Assembly (NCBI GenBank): GCA_964196155.1 | Contig: CAXMRP010000032.1 | Coordinates: 1 to 63,354, forward strand | DNA length: 63,354 bases | DNA from: CAXMRP01 sp964196155 | Lineage (GTDB): Bacteria > Pseudomonadota > Alphaproteobacteria > Rhizobiales > Afifellaceae | Direction of reading: 5' to 3' | Shown: in pieces, positions 36,904-45,427 of the stretch | How the letters are laid out: each line of letters starts with the position of its first letter | How positions within the stretch are numbered: position 1 is the first letter of the stretch | Made by a program: the position numbers and the translations under genes | Notes under the pieces: generated by a model | Told to the model about the DNA's origin: nothing | The model's input: only the letters and a program-made list of their open reading frames with translations | Database searches by the model: none

Positions 36904-36951
36904 CTGGCCAAATGCACAGCTGGCCAAATGCACACCTGGTCAAATGCACAT
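36904..36951. repeat. 16-bp tandem repeat, three units
   Basis: Three head-to-tail copies of CTGGCCAAATGCACAN start at 36904, 36920 and 36936; the third has CTGGTC. A degenerate unit (CCAATGCATAT) precedes them. The array lies in the 347-base gap between the leftward LysM gene and the rightward LOG gene, so it could be an operator array for either. The rest of this gap shows no gene. Confidence 0.75.
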
Positions 36952-37130
36952 CCGGGGCGCTGATCGAATTTATGCCGACAGCACAGCAATTCCAATACAC
37001 ATTTGTTGCGGCGCGTCATTTTGCAGCCGCCCGACTATTGGCTCCCTATGCGCTGTCCTGCTTGGCAACCGGGCATCCACACCGGCGCTCAGGCTAACAC
37101 CCCACCTTGACGGGAATCTATGCCAATGCC

Positions 37131-37754
37131 ATGGCTCGCGCTATGGCAAAACTATCACAAGTGTGCGTCTATTGCGGCTCCGGATCAGGCGTCGAACCAG
37201 CCTATTCTGCGGCGGCAACGATGCTTGGCAAGGCAATGGCCGAGGCGGAAATCAGCCTTGTCTATGGCGGTGGCTCGGTAGGCCTGATGGGCACGCTGGC
37301 CCGCACCGTTCTGGACCATGGTGGCCAGGTAACCGGGATTATTCCGGATTTTCTGCGCGACCGGGAGCAGATGTTCGACGATGTCACCGAATTGATCGTC
37401 ACCCAGAACATGCACGAGCGCAAAATGGCGATGTTTGAGCGCGCTGAGGCGTTTGTCGCGCTTCCCGGCGGTATCGGCACGCTGGAAGAACTGGTGGAGC
37501 AACTGACCTGGGCGCAACTCGGCCAGCATGAAAAACCGGTGCTTTTGGCCAATATCGAAGGGTTCTGGCAGCCGTTGATCGATCTTCTGGAGCATATGCG
37601 CGACGAGCGCTTCATCCGCAACGGCATGGAGGTGAGCGGACTGGTGGCCAGCCAGGCGGAGGATATCGTGCCGCTCCTGATCGAATCCTGCGCCGGCCGC
37701 GATCAGGATGCGATTGATCTGCCGGCGGTTTCGCCGCGGATCCGCCGGTTATAG
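37131..37754 (+). CDS. LOG family protein (cytokinin riboside 5'-monophosphate phosphoribohydrolase)
   Basis: About 207 residues, Rossmann-like. YGGGSVGLMG near 43 and LPGGIGTLEEL near 110 are the LOG signatures, with the invariant PGGxGTxxE that binds nucleotide monophosphate and hydrolyses the base-ribose bond. Family members were long mislabelled lysine decarboxylases. Possible starts are ATG at 37131 or 37143, or a TTG at 37107; the first conserved strand (SQVCVYCGSGSG) begins just after 37143. Confidence 0.87.
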   Translation: MARAMAKLSQVCVYCGSGSGVEPAYSAAATMLGKAMAEAEISLVYGGGSVGLMGTLARTVLDHGGQVTGIIPDFLRDREQMFDDVTELIVTQNMHERKMAMFERAEAFVALPGGIGTLEELVEQLTWAQLGQHEKPVLLANIEGFWQPLIDLLEHMRDERFIRNGMEVSGLVASQAEDIVPLLIESCAGRDQDAIDLPAVSPRIRRL

Positions 37755-37772
37755 CACTCTAGGTGAAACGGC

Positions 37773-39383
37773 TCAGGCTACTTGTGCTGACTGACTGTCG
37801 GCATGGTCGAGCAGCTTGTAGGTGATGGAATCAAGCAGCGCCTCGAACGAGGCATCGATGATGTTGGACGACACACCGACGGTGAACCAGCGACGGCCCT
37901 TGCCGTCGCGGCTTTCGATCAGCACCCGGGTGATGGCCTCGGTGCCGCCGTTCAGAATGCGCACCTTGTAGTCGACCAGTTCCAGATCATCGATTGCGGC
38001 ATTGAGTTCGCCGAGATCCTTGCGCAGCGCCAGATCAAGCGCGTTGACCGGGCCGTTGCCCTCGGCCACCGACATGCGCCGGGCACCATCGACTTCCACT
38101 TTCACCACCGCCTCGGACTGGGTGATCAGGTCGCCACGGGCGTTGAAGCGGCGTTCGATATTGACGGAAAAACTCTCCACCTTGAAGAATTCCGGCACGG
38201 CGCCGAGCCGCCGCCGGGCGAGCAGCGCCAGTGAGGCGTCGGCCCCCTCATAGGCATAGCCGATTGCCTCGCGCTCCTTGATTTCCATCATCAGGCCATC
38301 AAGGCGCGGGTCGGCCTTGTCGGCCTCGATGCCCAACCGATCCAGTTCGGCAAGCAGATTGGATTTGCCAGCCTGATCGGAGACCATGACCCGGCGGGCA
38401 TTGCCGATGGTCTGGGGCGGCACATGCTCGTAGGTCTCCGGCTCTTTCAAAATTGCCGAGGCGTGGATGCCGGCCTTGGTGGCGAATGCCGAACTGCCGA
38501 CATAGGGCGCCTGACGGTTCGGCGCGCGGTTCAGCATTTCGTCGAAGGTGCGCGACAGATGGGTGAGCGAGCGCAACCCGTCGTCGCTGATGCCAGTCTG
38601 AAACTGTTCCTTGTAGGGGCTTTTCAACAGCAGCGTCGGGATCAGCGACACCAGATCGGCATTGCCGCAGCGCTCGCCGATGCCGTTCAACGTACCCTGG
38701 ATATGACGCGCCCCGGCGCGCACGGCAGCCAGCGTATTGGCCACCGCCTGACCGGTATCGTTGTGGGTGTGGATGCCGAGCCGATCACCGGGTACTGTTT
38801 CCAGAATGTCAGTAACGATGGTCCCGATTTCATCCGGCAGCGTACCGCCATTGGTGTCGCAAAGGATAACCCAGCGGGCGCCGGCCTCGAACGCGGTCGT
38901 GGCGCAGGCGCGAGCGTAATCCGGGTTGGCCTTGTAGCCGTCGAAGAAGTGCTCGCAATCGACCATCGGTTCGCGGCCGGCGGCCATTGCCGCCTCGACC
39001 GAAGAAGCGATGCCTTCGAGATTTTCCTCGTTGGTGGTGCCGAGCGCCACTTTTACATGGTAGTCCCAAGCCTTGGCGACATAGCAGATAGCGTCCGCCT
39101 CGGCCTGAAGAATGCCCTGTAATCCGGGGTCATTTTCCACCGACCGGCCAGCGCGTCGGGTCATGCCGAAGGCGGTGAATTTGGCGTTGGCCGTGCGTTT
39201 TTTTGAAAAAAGCGCCGTGTCGGTCGGGTTGGCGCCGGGATAGCCGCCCTCAATATAATCAACGCCCAGCGCATCGAGCATCCTGGCGACGAGGATCTTG
39301 TCCTCCAACGAGAAATCGATTCCCGGCGTCTGCTGGCCGTCCCGTAATGTCGTGTCGAATAAGTAGAGCCGTTCCCTAGACAT
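37773..39383 (-). CDS. cimA: (R)-citramalate synthase
   Basis: A 536-residue enzyme that condenses pyruvate with acetyl-CoA, a threonine-independent entry to isoleucine. FDTTLRDGQQTPG at residues 9-21 gives the metal and substrate site of the LeuA/homocitrate family, GTLNGIGERCGN near 230 supplies the second signature, and the C-terminal LeuA dimer domain (EAVVKVEVDG onward) is the regulatory part. The insert and length fit the TIGR00977-type CimA and not LeuA. GAGGGAT precedes the ATG. It ends a leftward run cysS-VOC-GFA-cimA, 120 bases after GFA. Confidence 0.88.
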   Translation of the reverse strand: MSRERLYLFDTTLRDGQQTPGIDFSLEDKILVARMLDALGVDYIEGGYPGANPTDTALFSKKRTANAKFTAFGMTRRAGRSVENDPGLQGILQAEADAICYVAKAWDYHVKVALGTTNEENLEGIASSVEAAMAAGREPMVDCEHFFDGYKANPDYARACATTAFEAGARWVILCDTNGGTLPDEIGTIVTDILETVPGDRLGIHTHNDTGQAVANTLAAVRAGARHIQGTLNGIGERCGNADLVSLIPTLLLKSPYKEQFQTGISDDGLRSLTHLSRTFDEMLNRAPNRQAPYVGSSAFATKAGIHASAILKEPETYEHVPPQTIGNARRVMVSDQAGKSNLLAELDRLGIEADKADPRLDGLMMEIKEREAIGYAYEGADASLALLARRRLGAVPEFFKVESFSVNIERRFNARGDLITQSEAVVKVEVDGARRMSVAEGNGPVNALDLALRKDLGELNAAIDDLELVDYKVRILNGGTEAITRVLIESRDGKGRRWFTVGVSSNIIDASFEALLDSITYKLLDHADSQSAQVA

Positions 39384-39471
39384 GAGATCCCTCGCCTGCC
39401 GCCCCGGGACGGCATTTTTCGTTTTGTTCGTGCTCGCGCGCTGCGCTTCTGCGCGCGGACGGGCACCTTCG

Positions 39472-39507
39472 CGTCGTGTCGAATAAGCAGCGCCGTTCTC
39501 TGGTCAT
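39472..39507 (-). pseudogene. partial repeat of the cimA start
   Basis: Read leftward from an ATG at 39507, this piece encodes MTRERRCLFDTT and then departs from CimA; the true gene at 39383 reads MSRERLYLFDTT. A 15-base run (CTTATTCGACACGAC) is identical in both and the 36-base block is about 80% identical. The ATG overlaps the GFA stop as ATGA. The spacer between the two copies holds a hairpin (TGCCG at 39397 with CGGCA at 39410) and a T-run on the plus strand. It looks like the remains of an insertion or duplication. Confidence 0.55.
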
Positions 39508-39989
39508 CGTTCCGCTCCCTGCGGCGGCCAAGTCTCGGTGTCGTGGTCGGGGTGCTGATAGTTGACGATATCTGCCATGAAGCCTTCCCACTCGCCGCTG
39601 GTTTCCGACACATGCACCGGCAGGGTGCTGAGATCATTGTAAAAGGCCAGCTTGTCGCGGGGATTGACCTGCACTTTTGGCGCGGCCGCCTGTGGGTAAT
39701 CAAAGCCGCCGATGGCCAGTTCCAGCCCGTATCTGGTCTCGTAGGCGAGTGGCGTGCCGCAATCGGCGCAAAACCCACGGCGGGCGGCGGACGATGAGTG
39801 AAACCATTTCGGTTCGCCTCGGCTCCAGATGGCATCAGGAGCGGTAACCAGCGGGCCGAAAAAGCCGCCAAACGCCTTCTGGCACATGCGGCAGTGGCAG
39901 ACCGAGGGGCGGCCCAATTCCGTCACGCGGAAGCGAACCGCGCCGCACTGGCAACCGCCGGTGAATGGTCCGTTTGCTGGCGCGCTCAT
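39504..39989 (-). CDS. GFA family (glutathione-dependent formaldehyde-activating-like) protein
   Basis: A 161-residue zinc protein. GGCQCGAVRF near residues 11-20, CHCRMCQK near 31-38 and FCADCGTPL near 73-81 provide the paired Cys sites that bind zinc in the GFA fold. Despite the family name, activity on S-hydroxymethylglutathione is often unproven. The ATG at 39989 overlaps the VOC stop (ATGA). A second, different GFA protein is at 52902. Confidence 0.85.
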   Translation of the reverse strand: MSAPANGPFTGGCQCGAVRFRVTELGRPSVCHCRMCQKAFGGFFGPLVTAPDAIWSRGEPKWFHSSSAARRGFCADCGTPLAYETRYGLELAIGGFDYPQAAAPKVQVNPRDKLAFYNDLSTLPVHVSETSGEWEGFMADIVNYQHPDHDTETWPPQGAER

Positions 39990-40402
39990 GGCTGGTCCTC
40001 CGGTTCGAAGCAGACGGCCTCGATATTGTGGCCTTCGGGATCGGTGACGAAGGCGGCGTAATAGGCCGGGTGGTAGATTTCGCGAACACCGGGTGCGCCA
40101 TTGTCGCTGCCACCGGCGGCCAGTGCGGCCTCGTGGAATGCGCGAACATCGCTGCAAGACGCGGTGCGAAAACAAATATGGGTCGCCGGGCTCTGCGGGC
40201 CTTTTTCAGCGATCCACAATTGCCCCTTGCGCCCGATGCCGAAGCCGACAAAAGCAACGCTGCCGGACTGTTCGGCGCTGACCTCGCCGACAATTTCCAT
40301 ACCGAGCGGCGTGAGCGCTGCTGAATAGAAGGCTTTTGCACGGGCCAGATCGGCAACGCTGAGGGTGACATGGTCGAGCATCATAGTGAGTTCGTCGCTC
40401 AT
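39986..40402 (-). CDS. VOC family (glyoxalase-like) protein
   Basis: A 138-residue single VOC module pair. LDHVTLSVADLARAKAFY at 9-26 is the first beta-alpha unit with a metal-ligand His, and PGVREIYHPAYYAAFVTDPEGHNIEAV near the end supplies the second His and Glu. GGGAGG lies just upstream of the ATG at 40402, which overlaps the cysS stop. The substrate is unknown; it may act on a small electrophile as glyoxalases do. Confidence 0.82.
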   Translation of the reverse strand: MSDELTMMLDHVTLSVADLARAKAFYSAALTPLGMEIVGEVSAEQSGSVAFVGFGIGRKGQLWIAEKGPQSPATHICFRTASCSDVRAFHEAALAAGGSDNGAPGVREIYHPAYYAAFVTDPEGHNIEAVCFEPEDQP

Positions 40403-41883
40403 CTCTTGACCTCCCACGTGGTCTCGATCTCGCCGGTTTCCGGGTTCTTGGCGTCCATCACGGCGATGCCCATGGCGTCCAGTTCGTCGCGGATACGATC
40501 GGCCTCGGCCCAGTTTTTCTCTGCGCGGGCAGCGGCTCGGGCGGCGATGAGCATTTCGACATGACTGGTCTCTGAGGCATCTAGTCGTTCAGCGAATTCA
40601 GCACGGCTCTCAAATTTGCCGGTAAATCCGAGGAGTATCATTGATCCCAAAAGTTCACGCCGAGCCCATCCTTTATCATCGCCGGCTTCACGGGCCAGCC
40701 GATGCAGTTCTGCGATCGCTTTTGGCGTGTTCAGATCATCTGAAAGCGCCTCAACAATCCGGGCTTTTGGCGGAGCTGCATACTCGGCTCCAAGCGCCAA
40801 GGTGCTCCAGCGGTCAAGTGTCTTTTCCGCTTCATCCAAGCTTGATAATTTCCAGTCTATAGGCTGCCGGTAGTGGGTCATCAACATGGCCAGCCTAAGC
40901 ACCTCACCCGGCCATTTTCGTCCGCCGAACTTGTCCGTCTCCAGCAAGTCTTGAATGGTGATGAAATTGCCCTCGGACTTGGACATTTTGCGGCCCTCGA
41001 CCTCCAGATAGCCGTTGTGCATCCAGACATTGGCCATGGCGTCGGTGCCGTGGGCGCAGCGGGACTGGGCGATCTCGTTCTCATGGTGGGGGAAGATCAG
41101 GTCCAGCCCGCCGCCGTGGATGTCGAACGTCTCGCCGAGATAGGCGGCGCTCATGGCCGAGCATTCGATGTGCCAGCCGGGCCGGCCGCGCACGCTCTGG
41201 CCGTCAAATTCCGCCTCCCAACCCGGCTCATCAGGGGCAGACTGCTTCCACAGCACGAAATCGCCGGGTTTTTTCTTGTGGGCCTCCACCGCCACCCGCG
41301 CACCGGCCTGCTGCTCATCCAGCTTGCGTTTCGACAGAGCGCCATAGTCGGCCATGGCGGCAGTGTCGAACAGCACTTCGGTGCCGGATTCACCTGTCGC
41401 CACATAGGCTTTGCCGCGTTTGATGAGGGTTTGAATCAAGCTGACCATATCGGTCTTGCCATCATCGCGCGGCAATATGAAATCGGTCGCCCGGGGCTCA
41501 TGGGTCGGCTCGAGACAACCCAGCGCCTGCACATCGGCATGGAACTGGTTGGCGGTCTTTTCGGTGACCTTGCGGATCGCCTCGTTCAGCGGCAGGTCGG
41601 CATAATCGCGCAGCGCCCGCGCGTTGATCTTGTCGTCGACGTCGGTGATGTTGCGGACATAGGTGACGTGATCGTCGCCATAGAGGTGGCGCAGCAGCCG
41701 GAACAGCACATCAAAGACGATAACCGGGCGGGCATTGCCGATATGGGCATAGTCGTAGACCGTCGGCCCGCACACATACATGCGCACGTTGCCGGCATCG
41801 ATCGGCGCGAACGCCTGCTTTTGCCGGGTCAGTGTGTTGTAGAGCCTGAGGCCCCCAGGCCCGTCACCATGAAAATCGCTCAT
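40399..41883 (-). CDS. cysS: cysteinyl-tRNA synthetase
   Basis: A 494-residue class I synthetase that charges tRNA-Cys. YDYAHIGNARPVI near 43-55 is the HIGH motif, CGPTVYDY holds the first zinc Cys, WHIECSAMS near 240 and HHENEIAQS near 263 complete the zinc and active-site region, and GRKMSKSEGNF near 298 is KMSKS. It starts the cysS-VOC-GFA-cimA run, with the first three genes overlapping by 4 bases each. Standard length; no anomalies. Confidence 0.95.
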   Translation of the reverse strand: MSDFHGDGPGGLRLYNTLTRQKQAFAPIDAGNVRMYVCGPTVYDYAHIGNARPVIVFDVLFRLLRHLYGDDHVTYVRNITDVDDKINARALRDYADLPLNEAIRKVTEKTANQFHADVQALGCLEPTHEPRATDFILPRDDGKTDMVSLIQTLIKRGKAYVATGESGTEVLFDTAAMADYGALSKRKLDEQQAGARVAVEAHKKKPGDFVLWKQSAPDEPGWEAEFDGQSVRGRPGWHIECSAMSAAYLGETFDIHGGGLDLIFPHHENEIAQSRCAHGTDAMANVWMHNGYLEVEGRKMSKSEGNFITIQDLLETDKFGGRKWPGEVLRLAMLMTHYRQPIDWKLSSLDEAEKTLDRWSTLALGAEYAAPPKARIVEALSDDLNTPKAIAELHRLAREAGDDKGWARRELLGSMILLGFTGKFESRAEFAERLDASETSHVEMLIAARAAARAEKNWAEADRIRDELDAMGIAVMDAKNPETGEIETTWEVKR

Positions 41884-42143
41884 ACTCGTCCCTCGCCGCT
41901 GGCGGGACGTTCGTATCGCAAATTTGTTAAAGACGAGAACGGCCGGGCCAGCGATTTGTCGCTAGCTAATAATCAATCCGCAAGTGCAATTGGCCCAAGT
42001 CGGGCGCGCCGTTCTGTTCATGACGCGCTTATCGCGTTCACACCGGCAAAGGTCAAGTCACGGAACGATAGCCGGTGCAAATCCGCTTGCCGCCAGGCAC
42101 CTTTTGGCTTGCCGGCGGCTGGGCGTCGGCCCACCATGGCGCT

Positions 42144-42782
42144 ATGGACTGGACCGGCGCCATCGATCTCTATTGCGAGCGGACAGACGCGTCCTTGTGG
42201 TCCGAACCATTCAATGCGCTGTCCAACGGTGCGTTTTTGATCGCCGCCCTTTACGCCTACACCACTTGGCGCAAGGCCGGTGGTGCCGACCGGATGGCGC
42301 TGGCGCTGATCGCATTGATCGCAACAATCGGCGTCGGCTCGTTCCTGTTCCATATCTTTGCCAATGGCTGGTCGATGATGGCCGACGTTCTGCCGATCAC
42401 GGTGTTTATCTACGCCATGTTCGCGCTGGTGTTTTATCGCTATGTCGGCCTTGGATTCTGGGGCACGCTTTTAAGTCTCGCACTATTCTTTGCCGCCACC
42501 TTGCTGCTGGAACGGACGCTGGCGCCCTTGCTCGGCGGGTCGGCCGGCTATGCGCCGGCGTTGATCGCCATGGCCGGTGTCGGCTTTTATCTGCGCGGCA
42601 GGGCCCACCACTACGCCGGCACGATATTGTTCGCCGCCGCCGTCTTTGCCCTGTCGCTCACCCTGCGCACGCTCGATATCCCGGCTTGCGAGGCGATACC
42701 GGCGGGCACCCACATGCTCTGGCACATGCTCAACGCCGTGGTGCTGGCTACACTGCTCACCGGCGCGGTAAGAATTCGTTAA
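42144..42782 (+). CDS. ceramidase-like (CREST superfamily) membrane hydrolase
   Basis: A protein of about 212 residues with seven predicted helices. MDWTGAIDLYCERTDASLWSEP followed by NALSNGAF is the family opening, SFLFHIFANGWSMMADVLPI near 72-91 carries the S-x3-H and D metal ligands, and HMLWHMLNA near 190 supplies the His pair. These match the alkaline ceramidase/PAQR zinc-amidohydrolase fold. It may hydrolyse a ceramide-like or other acyl-amide lipid; the substrate is unproven. I start at the ATG at 42144; a GTG at 42075 in frame is possible. Confidence 0.72.
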   Translation: MDWTGAIDLYCERTDASLWSEPFNALSNGAFLIAALYAYTTWRKAGGADRMALALIALIATIGVGSFLFHIFANGWSMMADVLPITVFIYAMFALVFYRYVGLGFWGTLLSLALFFAATLLLERTLAPLLGGSAGYAPALIAMAGVGFYLRGRAHHYAGTILFAAAVFALSLTLRTLDIPACEAIPAGTHMLWHMLNAVVLATLLTGAVRIR

Positions 42783-42889
42783 CCTGTTTGAATTGCACAT
42801 GAATATGGTTTTCAGGCCGGGTTCAACACCGACGCGATATGCCTCAAATCGTCAGTTGAATTGTCTTTTGTTCTGCGTTGGGGAAATCC

Positions 42890-43027
42890 ATGTTCCGTAT
42901 CCTTTATTTCAGTGCGCTGGCCGCGCTGATCTTTGCGTCCGCCGTCACCGCCCGTGATATTCCTTCCCGATCCGAGCGGCTTGCCCCCTCGCCCAGCACC
43001 ATTTTGGGATCAGCCATTTACCGCTGA
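42890..43027 (+). CDS. small secreted peptide, 45 residues
   Basis: An ATG preceded by GGGGAAA opens a 45-codon frame. Residues 3-20 are hydrophobic (ILYFSALAALIFASAVTA), with a plausible signal-peptidase site after TARD, leaving about 24 mature residues rich in Ser, Arg and Pro. I do not recognise it. It sits between the ceramidase-like gene and maeB, 88 bases before the latter. It could be a real small exported peptide or a decayed remnant. Confidence 0.4.
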   Translation: MFRILYFSALAALIFASAVTARDIPSRSERLAPSPSTILGSAIYR

Positions 43028-43077
43028 TAATCGTGCGAAAACCGGTTCCCCCGCGCCTGCGGTCTGTTAGTCTTTCT

Positions 43078-43114
43078 ATATCGAAAAAGCAGGCGATATC
43101 GGAAAAAGCAGGCC
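43078..43114 (+). repeat. tandem 18/19-bp repeat in the maeB leader
   Basis: ATATCGAAAAAGCAGGCG at 43078-43095 is followed directly by ATATCGGAAAAAGCAGGCC at 43096-43114, ending one base before the maeB ATG. Each copy has an AGCAGG that may act as a ribosome site; the second is at the right distance. A recent short duplication is likely. Confidence 0.7.
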
Positions 43115-43115
43115 C

Positions 43116-45416
43116 ATGTCCAAATCTCGCACACCACGCCCCCAGACCGGCGATCTTGACGAACAAGCACTGTTTTATCACCGCTATCCGCGTGCCGGAA
43201 AACTGGAAATTCAAGCGACCAAGCCGCTCGGCAACCAGCGGGATCTGGCGCTGGCCTATTCGCCCGGTGTCGCCGCGCCGTGTCTGGCCATCGCCGATGA
43301 TCCGGCAACCGCATCGGACTTTACCGCGCGCGCCAATCTGGTCGGTGTCATCACCAACGGCACCGCGGTGCTCGGGCTTGGCCCGATCGGCCCGCTGGCC
43401 TCCAAGCCGGTGATGGAGGGCAAGGCGGTTTTGTTCAAGAAATTCGCCGGTATCGATGTCTTCGATATCGAAGTGGATGAGACCGATATCGACAAGTTCG
43501 TCGATGTGGTGGCAGCGCTGGAGCCGACCTTCGGCGGCATCAATCTTGAGGACATCAAGGGGCCGGAGTGTTTTGAGATCGAGGCGGCGCTGCGCCAGCG
43601 CATGTCGATCCCGGTTTTTCACGACGATCAGCATGGCACCGCGATCATCGTCGGCGCGGCGGTGGTCAACGGGCTGGAACTGGCCGGCAAGGACATCGCG
43701 GATGCCAAAATCGTCGCCTCCGGCGCGGGCGCGGCGGCGCTGGCCTGCCTCAACCTGCTGCTACTGCTTGGCGCAAGGCAGGAGAACATCTGGGTCACCG
43801 ACATTGATGGCGTTGTCTATGAAGGCCGCGAAGCCTCAATGGACAAATGGAAGGCAATATTCGCCCAAAAGACTGAGGCGCGAACCCTTGCCGACGTCAT
43901 TGGCGGGGCGGATGTGTTTGTCGGGCTATCGGCCGCCGGCGTGTTGAAGAGCGATATGGTCAAGGCGATGGCCGACAAGCCGCTGATCCTGGCGCTGGCC
44001 AACCCGAACCCGGAAATCATGCCCGAAGACGCCAAGGCGGCGCGGCCGGACGCGATGATCTGCACCGGCCGGTCGGACTATCCCAATCAGGTCAACAATG
44101 TCCTGTGTTTCCCTTACATCTTTCGCGGCGCGCTGGATGTCGGCGCATCAGACATCAACGAAGACATGAAACTGGCGGCGGTGCGGGCAATTGCCGACCT
44201 CACCCGCGAGGCGCCGTCGGATGTGGCGGCGAAAGCCTTTGGCGGCGATCTGTCCAATTTCGGGCCGGACTATCTGATCCCCTCGCCGTTCGACCAGCGG
44301 CTGATCCTGCGGATTGCGCCGGCGGTGGCCAAGGCGGCGATGGACAGCGGCGTGGCGACCCGGCCGATTGCCGATTTCACCGCCTATAATGATGGGCTGA
44401 CCCGGTTTGTCTTCCGCTCCGGGTTGATCATGAAGCCGATTTTTTCCGCCTGCCAGGGCGTGGCGCGGCGGGTGATCTATTCCGATGGCGAGGACGAACG
44501 AGTGCTGCGGGCGACCCAGGTGGTGCTCGAGGAAAAGTTGGCCGTGCCCATTTTGATCGGGCGGCCGCAAGTGATTGAACGCAGCATTGCCCGCCACGGT
44601 TTGGCGATCCGGCCGGGCAAGGATTTCGAGGTGGTCAATCCGGAGGACGATCCGCGCTACCGCGATTATGTCGACAGCTATCACGGGCTGGTCGGCCGGC
44701 GCGGCATTCCGCCCGAAGCGGCGCGAACCATCGTGCGCACCAACCCGACAATCATCGGCGCGCTGGCGATTCACCGCGGCGATGCCGATGCGCTGATTTG
44801 CGGGCTGGAGGGGCGGTTTCAGAGGCAGGTGCGCGATATTCGCGCTGTCATCGGGCTTGATGAGGGCGTGCGCGATCTGTCGACGCTCAGCCTTTTGATC
44901 TCGACCTATGGCGCGGTGTTCCTGACCGATACCTATGTCACCCATGATCCGAGCGCTGAGGAAATCGCCGAAATGACGATACTGGCCGCCGGGCATATCA
45001 CCCGGTTCGGCCTGACGCCAAAGGCGGCGCTGCTGTCTTATTCCAACTTCGGCTCCCAAGACACGCCGAGCGCACTCAAAATGCGCCAGGCGACGCAGAT
45101 GTTGTGGGACATGGCGCCCGACCTTGAAGTCGACGGCGAAATGCACGGAGATTCGGCGCTGTCGGACGTGCTTCGCAATCGGGTGATGCCGGACAGCAAA
45201 CTCACCAGTCCAGCCAATTTGCTGGTCTTTCCCAATTTGGATGCCGCCAACATCGCGCTCAATCTGATCAAGGTGATGACCGATGCGTTGCATGTCGGGC
45301 CGATATTGCTGGGCACCGCCGCGCCGGTTCACATCATGACGCCATCAGTCACCTCGCGCGGCGTGGTCAACATGACGGCACTGGCGGCAGTCGAGGCCGG
45401 TGTAAAAGCGGGGTAG
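43116..45416 (+). CDS. maeB: NADP-dependent malic enzyme, MaeB type
   Basis: A 766-residue enzyme converting malate to pyruvate and CO2 with NADPH formation. The N-terminal catalytic domain has YPLGNQRDLALAYSPGVAAPC-like sequence near 38-58, GLGPIGPLASKPVMEGK near 86, and the NAD(P) loop ASGAGAAALACL near 200. Residues from about 430 on form the phosphotransacetylase-like domain (IYSDGEDERVLRATQ), which in such hybrids is regulatory and not catalytic. It provides pyruvate and NADPH. It converges on creA with 11 bases between stops. Confidence 0.92.
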   Translation: MSKSRTPRPQTGDLDEQALFYHRYPRAGKLEIQATKPLGNQRDLALAYSPGVAAPCLAIADDPATASDFTARANLVGVITNGTAVLGLGPIGPLASKPVMEGKAVLFKKFAGIDVFDIEVDETDIDKFVDVVAALEPTFGGINLEDIKGPECFEIEAALRQRMSIPVFHDDQHGTAIIVGAAVVNGLELAGKDIADAKIVASGAGAAALACLNLLLLLGARQENIWVTDIDGVVYEGREASMDKWKAIFAQKTEARTLADVIGGADVFVGLSAAGVLKSDMVKAMADKPLILALANPNPEIMPEDAKAARPDAMICTGRSDYPNQVNNVLCFPYIFRGALDVGASDINEDMKLAAVRAIADLTREAPSDVAAKAFGGDLSNFGPDYLIPSPFDQRLILRIAPAVAKAAMDSGVATRPIADFTAYNDGLTRFVFRSGLIMKPIFSACQGVARRVIYSDGEDERVLRATQVVLEEKLAVPILIGRPQVIERSIARHGLAIRPGKDFEVVNPEDDPRYRDYVDSYHGLVGRRGIPPEAARTIVRTNPTIIGALAIHRGDADALICGLEGRFQRQVRDIRAVIGLDEGVRDLSTLSLLISTYGAVFLTDTYVTHDPSAEEIAEMTILAAGHITRFGLTPKAALLSYSNFGSQDTPSALKMRQATQMLWDMAPDLEVDGEMHGDSALSDVLRNRVMPDSKLTSPANLLVFPNLDAANIALNLIKVMTDALHVGPILLGTAAPVHIMTPSVTSRGVVNMTALAAVEAGVKAG

Positions 45417-45427
45417 CTGAGCGCCCG

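Noticed and set aside
36904..36951. CRISPR array
   Set aside because: The units are only 16 bp, directly adjacent without variable spacers, and no cas gene is near.
40873..42240. Open frame of 455 codons on the plus strand opposite cysS
   Set aside because: cysS on the minus strand has all synthetase motifs; the plus-strand frame is a by-product of high-G+C codon usage and encodes nothing recognisable.
44148..45332. Open frame of 394 codons on the minus strand opposite maeB
   Set aside because: maeB is intact with malic and phosphotransacetylase-like domains; the antisense frame is rich in Arg, His and Gln and has no family features.
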